DNA from: Bacillota bacterium
GTDB taxonomy: Bacteria; Bacillota; Clostridia; Clostridiales; Clostridiaceae
Direction of reading: 5' to 3'
Assembly: GCA_030706015.1 (NCBI GenBank)
Contig: JAUZPI010000014.1
Location: forward strand, 3,080 to 67,079
Length of the DNA: 64,000 bases
Position 1 is the stretch's first letter. Each line of letters begins with the position of its first letter. The position numbers and the translations under genes were made by a program. The notes beneath the pieces are model-generated. The model had not been told where the DNA came from. It saw only the letters and a list, made by a program, of their open reading frames with translations, and did no database searches. Positions 43,377 through 51,228 of this stretch are shown in pieces.

Positions 43377-43490
43377 TTATATATCTTTTTTAATTCCAAG
43401 CAGAAATATTATATACACTAAACACCATAAACTAAGACCTATAAGTAATAATATTGCAATACTTAACAACTCCAGCGATAAATACAACAT
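43377..43490 (-). CDS. 37-residue hydrophobic peptide, copy A
   Basis: MLYLSLELLSIAILLLIGLS... with one membrane span and a short basic tail (GIKKDI). GGGAGGTG lies seven bases before the ATG. The gene and its 5' flank are nearly identical to a second copy at 45727-45840. Size, span and tail fit type I toxins, but no antisense RNA can be confirmed from sequence. Confidence 0.6.
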   Translation of the reverse strand: MLYLSLELLSIAILLLIGLSLWCLVYIIFLLGIKKDI

Positions 43491-43631
43491 GTCAAACACC
43501 TCCCATACGGAGAAGTATTGACGCATTACTAAATCTTTAAACTACCTACACTATACATACTTTGTCCACATACCAAAGGTTAGCAACTTACAAACATCAG
43601 TACATTGTGTTAATTTTGTACGCACAATAGA

Positions 43632-43676
43632 AAATCCCAGGGTTAGTTTTAATGCTAATCCTGGGATTTTTTTATT
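43632..43676 (+). terminator. Bidirectional terminator hairpin
   Basis: A 15-bp stem pairs AAATCCCAGGGTTAG with CTAATCCTGGGATTT (43655-43669), one G-T pair, followed by TTTTATTT. The left arm is preceded by T-rich complement, so it can act on the minus strand too. The rest of 43491-43895 has no intact gene apart from the remnant at 43676. Confidence 0.75.
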
Positions 43677-43789
43677 TAAAAAGCATTGAGCATTTCTCCT
43701 AGTTCTTTCTCATCATCCTGTAAAACAAACTACAAGAATTTTAACCTTTGTCCTGGAGTTTCATATTCAGAATATTTTTCATTCAGGTT
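43676..43789 (-). pseudogene. Possible gene remnant
   Basis: On the minus strand one frame reads NLNEKYSEYETPGQRLKFL, a TAG, then FVLQDDEKELGEMLNAF and TAA, immediately before the terminator at 43632. It has the composition of real protein and an in-frame stop but no start. It may be the 3' end of a decayed gene. The family is not known. Confidence 0.3.
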
Positions 43790-43895
43790 TTATGTTTATT
43801 TTGTAAATACTTGTCTAATTTGAGAAAATAGTTTACCATATAATAAATAATTCCTAATTTTACGAAAAGCAACGAAATAAAAAGGGGCTGGTTTT

Positions 43896-44465
43896 ATGAA
43901 AATATTAAAAGAAATTTTGAATCTGATATCAGACAAAGGACAAGCGATAACTATAGAAAAACATAACTATGTAAAAATTCTAGAAAAGGTAGATGCAAAT
44001 AATGATGAGGCAAAATTTTTGGTAAACAGAATTATATCAGATTATTTCTCTAGGCTTGAAAAGGAAGAAAAGGAGAAGAAGGAAGCGGAAGAAAGAGAAT
44101 CAGAGTTGGTTGATTATTATTTAATGTTAGATAAATATTTATATGCAACACTTAACCAGAGAATCGATATTGGAATTACAAACGGACGTGTAGGAAAAGA
44201 GGGGGATAACGATGTTTATGAACTTAAAGACTATAAACTTTCGCTCGGGTACAAGTTTCTAACTCTTTTTCTTAGCAGAGATAAAGAAATATATCCTATA
44301 ACATTTTATGATATACAAGATATAAGGTTTTTAGATTGTGGTGATAGAATTAAGACATGGATATACATGCCTCATCAGAATTGGAGATTCTATCTACACT
44401 TTGACAAAAAGCTACTGCTATCAGATATAAAAAGCGGTAAAATTGACATTGAGGAAAAAGAATAA
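43896..44465 (+). CDS. Accessory coiled-coil protein, unknown
   Basis: A 189-residue protein. The first ~75 residues are helical, with a charged coiled coil (LEKEEKEKKEAEERESELVD). The remaining part is beta-rich (YKLSLGYKFLTLFLSRDKEI, ITFYDIQDIRFLDCGDRIKT) and could be a PH-like domain. I do not recognise a family. AAAGGGGCTGG precedes the ATG. It lies alone in the accessory block, followed by an imperfect hairpin (44484-44523). Confidence 0.6.
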   Translation: MKILKEILNLISDKGQAITIEKHNYVKILEKVDANNDEAKFLVNRIISDYFSRLEKEEKEKKEAEERESELVDYYLMLDKYLYATLNQRIDIGITNGRVGKEGDNDVYELKDYKLSLGYKFLTLFLSRDKEIYPITFYDIQDIRFLDCGDRIKTWIYMPHQNWRFYLHFDKKLLLSDIKSGKIDIEEKE

Positions 44466-44483
44466 GGTTAAGATAATTAAAAC

Positions 44484-44523
44484 AAGAATCATTCCTTGGA
44501 GTATAAGGCCAAGGGTGATTCTT
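44484..44523. terminator. Two-part hairpin after 43896 gene
   Basis: AAGAATCA (44484-44491) pairs with TGATTCTT (44516-44523). Inside it CCTTGG pairs with CCAAGG. No strong T-run follows on the plus strand, so its terminator activity is uncertain. Confidence 0.45.
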
Positions 44524-44532
44524 ATACCATGA

Positions 44533-44560
44533 TTTACATGTTTTATTGGATTCATATAGT
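44533..44560 (+). promoter_or_regulatory. Promoter for small membrane protein gene
   Basis: TTTACA (44533-44538) and TATAGT (44555-44560) are separated by 16 bases. The start of the next gene lies 70 bases downstream. Confidence 0.5.
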
Positions 44561-44629
44561 ATGTTAGTATATATATTAAAGAGCATATGGAATGTTCTTT
44601 GAAAATTTAATATAGAAAGGAGAATTCCT

Positions 44630-44773
44630 ATGAAGCATAAGTGTGCTCGAGAAAGGGATTATGTAACGCTAGAGTTTAAATGTGGCGGCTTCTTAATCCA
44701 TATTCCAAGCTATTTATGGATTAGTACGTTATTAATATTTTTAATAGGACTAATGTTAATAAATAAGCTTTAA
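44630..44773 (+). CDS. Small membrane protein
   Basis: A 47-residue frame (MKHKCARERDYVTLEFKCGG...) with a basic N-terminus and a C-terminal membrane helix (WISTLLIFLIGLMLINKL). AGAAAGGAG precedes the ATG. It has its own promoter and terminator. Function unknown. Confidence 0.6.
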   Translation: MKHKCARERDYVTLEFKCGGFLIHIPSYLWISTLLIFLIGLMLINKL

Positions 44774-44794
44774 ATTTTTACTTAACGGAGTTAG

Positions 44795-44816
44795 AGATTA
44801 GATACCTAATCTTTTT
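44795..44816 (+). terminator. Terminator after small membrane protein
   Basis: AGATTAG (44795-44801) pairs with CTAATCT (44806-44812), followed by TTTTC. Confidence 0.75.
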
Positions 44817-44847
44817 CTCCAGCACACTTAATAATTAAATAAAATAT

Positions 44848-44886
44848 AAAGTTGATATTTTGGAGTATCAACTTTATTTGTTTTTT
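44848..44886. terminator. Second hairpin terminator
   Basis: AAAGTTGATA (44848-44857) pairs with TATCAACTTT (44866-44875), then ATTTGTTTTTT. Bidirectional. The remaining 44887-45110 is AT-rich with a 9-bp inverted repeat, GACATGTCA/TGACATGTC (45056-45091), just downstream of the next gene. Confidence 0.7.
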
Positions 44887-45110
44887 GCAAGAAACCCTTA
44901 CTTTAAGCCATTTGTAGGCTGTAGAAATAAAAAAGCTATAATAGAGTAATTACTTAACATTTCAAAATTCACTTGTAACAACACTTATTAAGCCCTTTAA
45001 ATATCACAATTTGATTAGATACAATAAAAAAATAAAATATTTTTAAATAACATAGGACATGTCAAAACTTATAATAAGGTTATGACATGTCATTTTATAT
45101 CATTCTTGTA

Positions 45111-45371
45111 CTAATTAAAACTACTATACATTTCCTCTAATTCTGATAATAAGTTTTCATTACCCCTTAACATTAGTCCCCATACTTTTGATTCTTCTAG
45201 AGCTTCCTTATCATATTCAATCCAGGTTTTAATTTTTTTAATACTTTCTTTAAGTTCATCTATTTTAGCTGAGATAGATAACTGAATAAAGCTTGATTGC
45301 GTAAAACTTAAATTAGTATAATTAAAAACTAATTCACCACTTTGTTCATCTTTATAAAACTCATATTTCAT
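45111..45371 (-). CDS. Hypothetical accessory protein
   Basis: An 86-residue protein (MKYEFYKDEQSGELVFNYTN...) with a C-terminal helical/coiled-coil region (IDELKESIKKIKTWIEYDKE). GAGGTGATGA precedes the ATG at 45371. It is divergent from the XRE gene at 45496, which might regulate it. Family not recognised. Confidence 0.55.
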   Translation of the reverse strand: MKYEFYKDEQSGELVFNYTNLSFTQSSFIQLSISAKIDELKESIKKIKTWIEYDKEALEESKVWGLMLRGNENLLSELEEMYSSFN

Positions 45372-45448
45372 ATTCATCACCTCAATAATTTAACGCTTCT
45401 TTATAAATTCATTATAACGTATGTATTATATAATGTAAACATAATATA

Positions 45449-45477
45449 TTGAAAAAATTATATAATATTCATATAAT
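45449..45477 (+). promoter_or_regulatory. Promoter of small XRE gene
   Basis: TTGAAA (45449-45454) and TATAAT (45472-45477) are separated by exactly 17 bases, just upstream of the ribosome-binding site of the 45496 gene. Confidence 0.75.
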
Positions 45478-45495
45478 AGAGTAGAGGTGATTGGG

Positions 45496-45696
45496 TTGAA
45501 AATTAACTTGAATCAAATACTAGAAAAAAAGGGGAAAACAATGTACTGGTTAGCTGAACAGACAGGCATAGGATATCCTAACATATTTAACCTTTCAAAG
45601 GGAAAAACAACTTCAGTAAAGTTTGAGGTTCTGGAACTAATATGCAATGCTTTAGAATGTAGTCCAAATGATATATTAATAATAGAAAAAAGATAA
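45496..45696 (+). CDS. Small XRE-family regulator (YozG-like)
   Basis: A 66-residue helix-turn-helix protein (MYWLAEQTGIGYPNIFNLSK, then ALECSPNDILIIEK), the YozG-like single-domain type. The TTG at 45496 has GTAGAGGTGATT upstream. A consensus promoter precedes it. It probably regulates itself and the divergent 45111 gene. Confidence 0.8.
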   Translation: MKINLNQILEKKGKTMYWLAEQTGIGYPNIFNLSKGKTTSVKFEVLELICNALECSPNDILIIEKR

Positions 45697-45728
45697 GGCA
45701 GTAGCTGTCAAATAGCTACTGCCTTTTT
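45695..45728. terminator. Bidirectional terminator between XRE gene and peptide B
   Basis: AAGGCAGTAGCT (45695-45706) pairs with AGCTACTGCCTT (45714-45725), followed by TTT. It terminates both the rightward XRE gene and the leftward peptide gene. Confidence 0.85.
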
Positions 45729-45840
45729 ATATACTCTTTTTAATACCAAGTAGTATAAATATATATCCTAGACACACTATGAAAAAAACTATAAGTAATA
45801 ATATTGCAACACTTAGCAACTCCAGCGATAAATACAACAT
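45727..45840 (-). CDS. 37-residue hydrophobic peptide, copy B
   Basis: MLYLSLELLSVAILLLIVFF... ending GIKKSI. The first 17 residues match copy A at 43377-43490 except one, as does the ribosome-binding region (GGGAGGTG). The 5' flanks share TGTGGACAAAG. A single membrane span with a short basic tail suggests a small membrane-active toxin or holin-like peptide. Confidence 0.6.
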   Translation of the reverse strand: MLYLSLELLSVAILLLIVFFIVCLGYIFILLGIKKSI

Positions 45841-46014
45841 GTCCAGCACCTCCCATAAGGAGAAGTATTGACATATTGTTATAAAATTAAACAGCTTACA
45901 TTGCCCACACTTTGTCCACACAACAATGCGCAAAGTTAAATAATAATAAGGACACTATGTCTATTTCGTATGTATGAAAAAATAACCATCCCTACAATGG
46001 AGTGACAGGGGTGG

Positions 46015-46224
46015 TTACTTCTTCTTAGGTATATATTCTATTAGATCGTTTATTGAACAATCAAGAACCTCGCATATCTTGTCTAGGTGATCAACGTTCA
46101 TTCTTTCAATCAGCTCATGATAATACAAGCCAATTGTATTCTGCCTAATGCCTGTTTTCCTAGCTAAGTCAGCCTGAGTCCATCTTTTTTCTCCTAATAT
46201 CCTTGAAAGATGAATTTTTATCAT
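46015..46224 (-). CDS. Small XRE-family regulator
   Basis: A 69-residue Cro/C1-type protein (MIKIHLSRILGEKRWTQADL, then RKTGIRQNTIGLYYHELIER). The ATG at 46224 has GGGGG upstream. It points away from attR. The target is unknown. Confidence 0.8.
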   Translation of the reverse strand: MIKIHLSRILGEKRWTQADLARKTGIRQNTIGLYYHELIERMNVDHLDKICEVLDCSINDLIEYIPKKK

Positions 46225-46314
46225 AATGTTACAACCCCCTAAGTAATTTAGAGAAATTGTAACGCTAAAAAGCATTTTAATGTTTAATTCGATACAAAAT
46301 AACTCTAGGAGTTA

Positions 46315-46560
46315 TTAATTGTGTAAAAAAAATTTCCATTGACAATCTTTCTTAGGACATTGGTCACAAAGATGAATTAGATTGTAGGGGCAAACGTTCA
46401 ATGCTTTTGCTATTTTAAGCTTAACTTCTAGACTAGGCTCTTTGAGTCCATGTTCAATTTCACTAAGATAGTTCTGAGATATTCCACACGATTTCGCTAG
46501 ATCTTTCTGAGAAATGTTGTTATCAATTCGATATCTTCTTATCAATTCGTATATTTCCAT
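46315..46560 (-). CDS. XRE regulator with C-terminal cysteine cluster
   Basis: An 81-residue protein. The XRE domain (ISQKDLAKSCGISQNYLSEI) is followed by a C-terminal CPYNLIHLCDQCPKKDC tail with four cysteines, a possible metal or redox site. The ATG at 46560 has GTGAGG upstream. Together with 46015 it forms a leftward regulatory pair. Confidence 0.78.
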   Translation of the reverse strand: MEIYELIRRYRIDNNISQKDLAKSCGISQNYLSEIEHGLKEPSLEVKLKIAKALNVCPYNLIHLCDQCPKKDCQWKFFLHN

Positions 46561-46772
46561 AATGTACCTCACTTATCGTTTTTGAAAAATTGTAAGAGTT
46601 ATATTAAGTATATGTAAAATTTCATTTTAGTTGTGTTGAAACATGTCGAATGATTATAGAAATATCGCTGGTAGCGATATAATGTTTTCAATTGGAATTT
46701 AGTGAAATTAAAGGATATATAAAATGTATATTTTTCACGAACGAAAATAATAGCATAAAAACGTGAAAGTAG

Positions 46773-46778
46773 TATAAT
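46773..46778 (+). promoter_or_regulatory. -10 element of excisionase-like gene
   Basis: TATAAT lies immediately before the in-frame ATG at 46780. If it is the -10, that ATG is upstream of the transcript start, which supports the TTG at 46816 as the true start. Confidence 0.4.
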
Positions 46779-46815
46779 TATGAATATAGAGCATGTTAAC
46801 GAAAGGATGAAAAGT

Positions 46816-47022
46816 TTGAAAAAGTCAATTGATGAAGTTAGTGTAAAAGGCATATATAAGATTAAAGAAGTTGCTCAATACTTAGGAGTGACTGAGAGGT
46901 ATATATATTCTGAGATTAGAAACGGGAATTTAAGAGCTAAATCTATAGGGCCTATTTATATAATTACAGAAACGGATTTTAATAAGTATTTATATGAAAA
47001 TAATATTTTGGTTGTGAGTTAA
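46816..47022 (+). CDS. Excisionase-like HTH protein near attR
   Basis: A 68-residue winged helix-turn-helix of the excisionase type (IYKIKEVAQYLGVTERYIYS, then LRAKSIGPIYIITETDFNKY). It is the last prophage gene, about 140 bases from attR. The TTG at 46816 has AAAGG at good spacing, whereas the ATG at 46780 lies next to a promoter element. It may be the excision factor, or one of two with 10028-10213. Confidence 0.72.
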   Translation: MKKSIDEVSVKGIYKIKEVAQYLGVTERYIYSEIRNGNLRAKSIGPIYIITETDFNKYLYENNILVVS

Positions 47023-47159
47023 ATGTTGGCATTTTCGTTGGCAAAATTATATTTTTTTATATGATAGGAGATTTTTTGAAATGATTAAAGTAAAGCTATA
47101 TAAATATTTATAGGTGTTTATATAGCTTTATATACTAGTATATTTTTGTAATTGAACGC

Positions 47160-47205
47160 ACTCGTAATACGTAGGTCGTGGGTTCGATTCCCGCTTTCAG
47201 CATTA
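47160..47205 (+). repeat. attR core (46-bp repeat)
   Basis: An exact copy of 7243-7288: the 3' part of tRNA-Thr without a 5' half. Host sequence resumes after it. The base before it differs (C here, T at attL). Confidence 0.93.
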
Positions 47206-47228
47206 GAGTTTGATAAATAAAATATTAA

Positions 47229-47280
47229 AAAGAATGTATTAAGTCTTATATAAGTTTAAATCTTAGTACATTCTTTTTTT
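47229..47280 (+). terminator. Terminator just past attR
   Basis: AAAGAATGTATTAAG pairs with CTTAGTACATTCTTT (one mismatch), followed by TTTTT. Before integration it would have been the terminator of tRNA-Thr. Confidence 0.75.
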
Positions 47281-47385
47281 TATTGTAAGAGTATGTCTAT
47301 GATAAAAGCAGGTTATTATTGTGTGGGAATAAAGTTTCTAATAATACATAAACTCTTAACAGATTGTATGAAAGGGAGTATACAT

Positions 47386-47688
47386 ATGAGTCAACTAAAT
47401 CCAGAGGATTTTGAGAACATATTGGATGAGATAAGGCATAATATAAATAACTTGGTTGAATGCGAGAATACAAGATCCATAGAAAGTAATTTTAATACTA
47501 AAGGCATGGTGTTCAAGTCTAAAAAAGACTCTAAAAAGGATGGAACGATTATTGTTGGGGAAGATCATAATTCCATAGCAGTAGATATAAGTGTTGCTGA
47601 CAATGCCGTAAGGAGTTTTATATTAGAAGATGAAAATGATAAATGTGGAATTAAAAATATAGTTGGATGGTTTAAGGATAATTATTGA
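47386..47688 (+). CDS. Hypothetical host protein
   Basis: A 100-residue acidic protein (MSQLNPEDFENILDEIRHNI...). I chose the ATG at 47386, after GAAAGGGAG; the frame continues upstream to 47293 without a ribosome-binding site. No membrane span. Unknown family. A terminator follows it. Confidence 0.6.
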   Translation: MSQLNPEDFENILDEIRHNINNLVECENTRSIESNFNTKGMVFKSKKDSKKDGTIIVGEDHNSIAVDISVADNAVRSFILEDENDKCGIKNIVGWFKDNY

Positions 47689-47703
47689 ATGAATAGTAAA
47701 CAA

Positions 47704-47748
47704 AAAAATCACTAATTAATCAAACTAATTGGTGATTTTATTTTTTTG
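47704..47748 (+). terminator. Terminator after 47386 gene
   Basis: AAAATCACTAATT pairs imperfectly with AATTGGTGATTTT, followed by ATTTTTTT. Confidence 0.75.
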
Positions 47749-47804
47749 TTGGAAAAGTCGCCGTTATTATGATAACTTTTCAGTAGATAAACGTTATATA
47801 AAGT

Positions 47805-47818
47805 GTAAAAGCTTTTAC
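47805..47818. promoter_or_regulatory. 14-bp palindrome before sigma gene
   Basis: GTAAAAGCTTTTAC is a perfect palindrome, 28 bases upstream of the ECF sigma start. It could be an operator or part of a hairpin. Confidence 0.4.
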
Positions 47819-47846
47819 GAGTATACCCTTAGTTAGGAGAGTTTCT

Positions 47847-48407
47847 ATGAAATGTAACGAAATGAACTATGTAAAAAGGCTGAAAAGTGGCAAGGAAGAT
47901 GCTTTAGATTATGTTATTCGAAAATATTTGCCGCTGGTAAAGGGAGCTATCTTTAAGATTCTTATGCCTCTTAAAGATGATGGAATTATAGAAGAGTGTA
48001 TAAATGATGTTTTTCTTTCTATATGGAATAATTCGAATAAGTTTCATGGGAAAAACGAAGATTTTAAGAAGTGGGTTTATGTTATAGCTAAGTTTAAAGC
48101 CATCGATTACTATAGATCTGCAGTTAAGAGGTGTGAAGCTATAATGGACTCTATAGATATTTATAATGCAAATTCTGCTGAGGAAGATTTTATAAGCATA
48201 GAGGACAGGAATAATGTTCTAAAGCTAATTAATGATATGGAGCCTGTTGATAGAGAGATCTTTATTTTAAAGTTTTTTCTTGGATATAAGTCCATAGATA
48301 TAGCTAAGAAGTTAAATATCACAAAGGCGTCAGTGGATAACAGAATTTCAAGAGGAAAAAGAAAAATGAGGGAAAAGGCGTCTGGATTAAACCTGGAGGT
48401 GATTTAG
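47847..48407 (+). CDS. ECF-type RNA polymerase sigma factor
   Basis: A 186-residue sigma-70 with region 2 (DGIIEECINDVFLSIWNNSN, then KWVYVIAKFKAIDYYRS) and region 4 (EIFILKFFLGYKSIDIAKKL). It directs RNA polymerase to stress-type promoters when its anti-sigma is inactivated. TTAGGAGAG precedes the ATG. The downstream membrane protein begins one base after its stop, the usual sigma/anti-sigma operon. Confidence 0.92.
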   Translation: MKCNEMNYVKRLKSGKEDALDYVIRKYLPLVKGAIFKILMPLKDDGIIEECINDVFLSIWNNSNKFHGKNEDFKKWVYVIAKFKAIDYYRSAVKRCEAIMDSIDIYNANSAEEDFISIEDRNNVLKLINDMEPVDREIFILKFFLGYKSIDIAKKLNITKASVDNRISRGKRKMREKASGLNLEVI

Positions 48408-48408
48408 T

Positions 48409-49758
48409 GTGAAAGATATTTATGAAGTGTTTAACAATATTGATATAAATGAAGAGGAATTTCAGGAGATTCCTGCAGACGAAGTTGAAGTTGAAGCAGT
48501 TAGGAAAAGAGTGAAAAGCTTATTGAATAAGAAAAGATTAATTAATATAAAAAGAGCATCTATAGCGGCTGCAATCATTGTAATTTGTGTATTCTCGATT
48601 ATATCTGTAAACCCAGCGCTGGCAACAAGTATTCCTGTAGTAAATCGGTTGTTTAAGAATAATTTAGTTGGTATAAATAGTAAGTATATGGATTATCTTC
48701 AGGCTATAGGTAAGATAAAGTCTTGTGAGGGCATTGATGTTACTTTTGAAAGTGCAGTAGCAGATAGTAATGAGCTCTGTCTAAATTTTATAATTAGGAA
48801 TAATAATAGACCAATTAAAGAGGAAGATACAGATATTTACCTTTCACCTACAGCAGTAAAAGTTAATGGTGAGAGAATAAATGCTGGATCGGGAGCAACA
48901 TCAGAATTAATTGATACTCATACAGTTAGGGTATTACAAAAAATTGATTGGTCTAAATATAAAATAGATAATAGAATGAACGTAGATATAAATATAGATA
49001 AATTATTTGGAAAGTCAGGGGATTGGGGGGTGAGCTTTTATATAGATAAAAGCCAAATAACAGATAAGACTTTTAATAAAGAAATAGATACTAAGCTTGA
49101 TATAAATGGTGTAAAGGGTAAGATTTCTACTGTTGTAGCTTCTCCTCTTACTATAGCTATAAAAGGTGAAGGGAAATTTAATTCAAGTGAAGGTGCTAAT
49201 TTAAGTTTTCTGATTTTCGATGATAAGGGCAGAGCATTACATTGGGAGGGTTCTTCTTCAGGGACAAGCGGATTCTTTGGCAAATATGAGTGGAATTCAA
49301 TGTTCATTTCAAATAGCGATATGAAAAGTATCAAGGTCATACCAGTATATAGTATTAAGACTGGAATCCATAATAAAAGATTGCCAGCGGTTAAGGTAGA
49401 TTTTAATATCGTATCACCTATAGAATTACCTATAGACAAGGATAAAAGTATTAATATAAAGGATTATTGTTTAGATGGAGATTATTTAATAGTAAAATAT
49501 AATGAAATGTATTTTGGTCAGGAAGCTTTACCTCAATTATTTGATAATTTAATATATGTAAATGCAGATGGTAAAGAGGTATCAGAAGGAAAAGATGATA
49601 AAAGATTGAGTGAACTCTATAAAAAGTACTTAAATCCTAATTGCACTATAAGGATATTCGAAGTTGGAAAATGTAGAAATATTATGGTGGGAACCTATGA
49701 TGGTTCAAATGTTAAAATCATGAAGGATAAGGCATTTACAGTTTCTATGAAAAAATAA
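48409..49758 (+). CDS. Anti-sigma protein (DUF4179 type)
   Basis: A 449-residue single-pass membrane protein. About 45 cytoplasmic residues precede a membrane span (ASIAAAIIVICVFSIISV), then a large extracellular beta-rich region starts with the NPALATSIPVVNRLF motif that marks DUF4179 proteins. It probably sequesters the ECF sigma and senses an outside signal. The start is GTG with GGAGGTGAT upstream. A terminator follows. Confidence 0.85.
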   Translation: MKDIYEVFNNIDINEEEFQEIPADEVEVEAVRKRVKSLLNKKRLINIKRASIAAAIIVICVFSIISVNPALATSIPVVNRLFKNNLVGINSKYMDYLQAIGKIKSCEGIDVTFESAVADSNELCLNFIIRNNNRPIKEEDTDIYLSPTAVKVNGERINAGSGATSELIDTHTVRVLQKIDWSKYKIDNRMNVDINIDKLFGKSGDWGVSFYIDKSQITDKTFNKEIDTKLDINGVKGKISTVVASPLTIAIKGEGKFNSSEGANLSFLIFDDKGRALHWEGSSSGTSGFFGKYEWNSMFISNSDMKSIKVIPVYSIKTGIHNKRLPAVKVDFNIVSPIELPIDKDKSINIKDYCLDGDYLIVKYNEMYFGQEALPQLFDNLIYVNADGKEVSEGKDDKRLSELYKKYLNPNCTIRIFEVGKCRNIMVGTYDGSNVKIMKDKAFTVSMKK

Positions 49759-49765
49759 GAATATA

Positions 49766-49804
49766 AAAATAGGTTATAGAAATATCTCTATAGCCTATTT
49801 TTTA
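49766..49804. terminator. Bidirectional terminator
   Basis: AAATAGGTTATAGA pairs with TCTATAGCCTATTT, with A and T runs on both sides. It ends the sigma operon and faces dfrA. Confidence 0.85.
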
Positions 49805-49813
49805 CTACCAATA

Positions 49814-50305
49814 TTAAGATATCCTATCTAAGATGCTAAATTTATGAACCAAGGTGTTCTTTTCGTCTATTATCCCTTGCTTTTCGTCTATGACTTTCCA
49901 TTGGTTTAGGTTAAGTGCTGGAAAATAAGTATCAGCATCATATTCTTTATCTACTGTTGTTAAATAAATTCTATTGGCAAAAGGGAGAAGCTGCTTATAT
50001 ATTTCTCCGCCACCTATAATAAAATATTGTTTAGAATCATCTAAGGAAGAAATAAGACCTTCTACCGAGTTAAATATAGTTACTCTATCATCTTCCACTT
50101 TGAAATTTTTATCTCTTGTTAAAACTATGTGGTGACGATTAGGTAATATTTTAGGAAGAGAGTTAAAGGTCTTTCTCCCCATTATTATGGTATTACCTGA
50201 GGTGATTTCTTTGAAGTATTTTAGGTCATTAGGTAAATGCCACAGAAGACGGTTATCTCTACCGATAGCAAGATTCTTTGCTACCGCCACTATTATATTT
50301 AGCAC
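49814..50305 (-). CDS. dfrA: Dihydrofolate reductase
   Basis: Reduces dihydrofolate with NADPH to regenerate tetrahydrofolate after thymidylate synthesis. The 163 residues have the family motifs AIGRDNRLLWHLPNDLKYFK, the catalytic acid D27-type position, and IIMGRKTFNSLP. IIGGGEIYKQLLP follows. The start is GTG at 50305, sharing one base with the thyA stop (TAGTG), so the pair is coupled. Gene name folA is equivalent. Confidence 0.97.
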   Translation of the reverse strand: MLNIIVAVAKNLAIGRDNRLLWHLPNDLKYFKEITSGNTIIMGRKTFNSLPKILPNRHHIVLTRDKNFKVEDDRVTIFNSVEGLISSLDDSKQYFIIGGGEIYKQLLPFANRIYLTTVDKEYDADTYFPALNLNQWKVIDEKQGIIDEKNTLVHKFSILDRIS

Positions 50306-51096
50306 TAAATTGACACCTCCATTTCTATTTTTCCTAAATGTTTATAATCAATGAGTTTTATGTCATCTATAGTAAAAGCATAAAAGTCTTTTATCTCTGG
50401 GTTTATCCATAATTTTGGTGCTTGTAATGCATCATTTTCTCTAGAAAGCTGAAGTTTCATGCCTTCCATTTGGTTTTCATAGATATGAGCATTATTTATA
50501 ACATGCGTCAATAGTCCAACTCTTAAGCCTGCAACTTGAGCAATTAAATGTACCAATACTGCATATTGTGTAGTGTTAAAAGGTATTCCTAAGGGAATAT
50601 CTCCACTTCTTTGTACTAGCATACAATTTAATTTTCCATTCGTAACATCCCACATAGTTTGAAAGGCACAAGGCTGTAAGTTCATCTCTGGCAAGTCTTC
50701 TATATTCCAAAAGCTTACTATCATTCTTCTGTCTTGAGGATTATTTGTTAGAGTATCTAGAAGCTTATCTAACTGCTTATATTTTGCTATTTGATAACCA
50801 TAGGCTTTGCCGATGGTTCCTTTGTCATCTGTCCAGTTATCCCAAATGTGAATATTTCTATCCCTAAGCCATTTAACTTCATTAGTTTGTTGCTGCCATA
50901 TCCACAGCATTTCCTGAACTGCTGTTTTAAAGGCAACCAATTTTGTTGTTAGAATAGGAAACTCTTGCCCTAAGTCAAATTGCATAATTTGATGTGGCAG
51001 TTTGTAAGTAGGGATACCAGTTCTGTTTTGGTTATAATAACCCTTATTTATAATGTTTTTTACAATGGATAAATACTGCGTATCATATAGACTCAT
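50305..51096 (-). CDS. thyA: Thymidylate synthase ThyA
   Basis: Methylates dUMP to dTMP with methylene-tetrahydrofolate. The 263 residues have the catalytic cysteine in LQPCAFQTMW (C143) and the RSGDIPLGIPFNTTQYAVL signature. The dUMP-binding arginine pair lies in QDRRMIVSFW. Typical length. It is encoded upstream of dfrA in one operon, so dTMP synthesis and folate recycling are co-expressed. GGAGGGTACTA precedes the ATG. Confidence 0.98.
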   Translation of the reverse strand: MSLYDTQYLSIVKNIINKGYYNQNRTGIPTYKLPHQIMQFDLGQEFPILTTKLVAFKTAVQEMLWIWQQQTNEVKWLRDRNIHIWDNWTDDKGTIGKAYGYQIAKYKQLDKLLDTLTNNPQDRRMIVSFWNIEDLPEMNLQPCAFQTMWDVTNGKLNCMLVQRSGDIPLGIPFNTTQYAVLVHLIAQVAGLRVGLLTHVINNAHIYENQMEGMKLQLSRENDALQAPKLWINPEIKDFYAFTIDDIKLIDYKHLGKIEMEVSI

Positions 51097-51228
51097 TAGT
51101 ACCCTCCTATTTACGTATTTAAAAAGGTTAGAAATTTGTTTATATATAATATTGTATCATAGTACTCAGAATAAAATTCAAGTTCTATTAGTAATTTAAA
51201 AGATATTTCCCTATGTAATAAGTAAAAA

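Larger units (their letters stand above)
7243..47205. mobile_element. Complete-looking siphovirus prophage in tRNA-Thr
   Basis: A 46-bp perfect direct repeat bounds a 40-kb segment. It contains, in order, an integrase, immunity genes, a replication/early region, an HK97-type packaging and capsid module, long-tail genes, lysis genes and an accessory block. The integrase lies next to attL, and an excisionase-like gene lies next to attR. All expected structural genes are open, with no obvious frameshift other than the programmed one in the tail chaperone. The phage therefore appears intact, but inducibility cannot be judged from sequence. Confidence 0.95.

Noticed and set aside
47160..47205. Second tRNA gene
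   Set aside because: Only the 3' part of tRNA-Thr is present; without a 5' acceptor strand and D arm it is attR.
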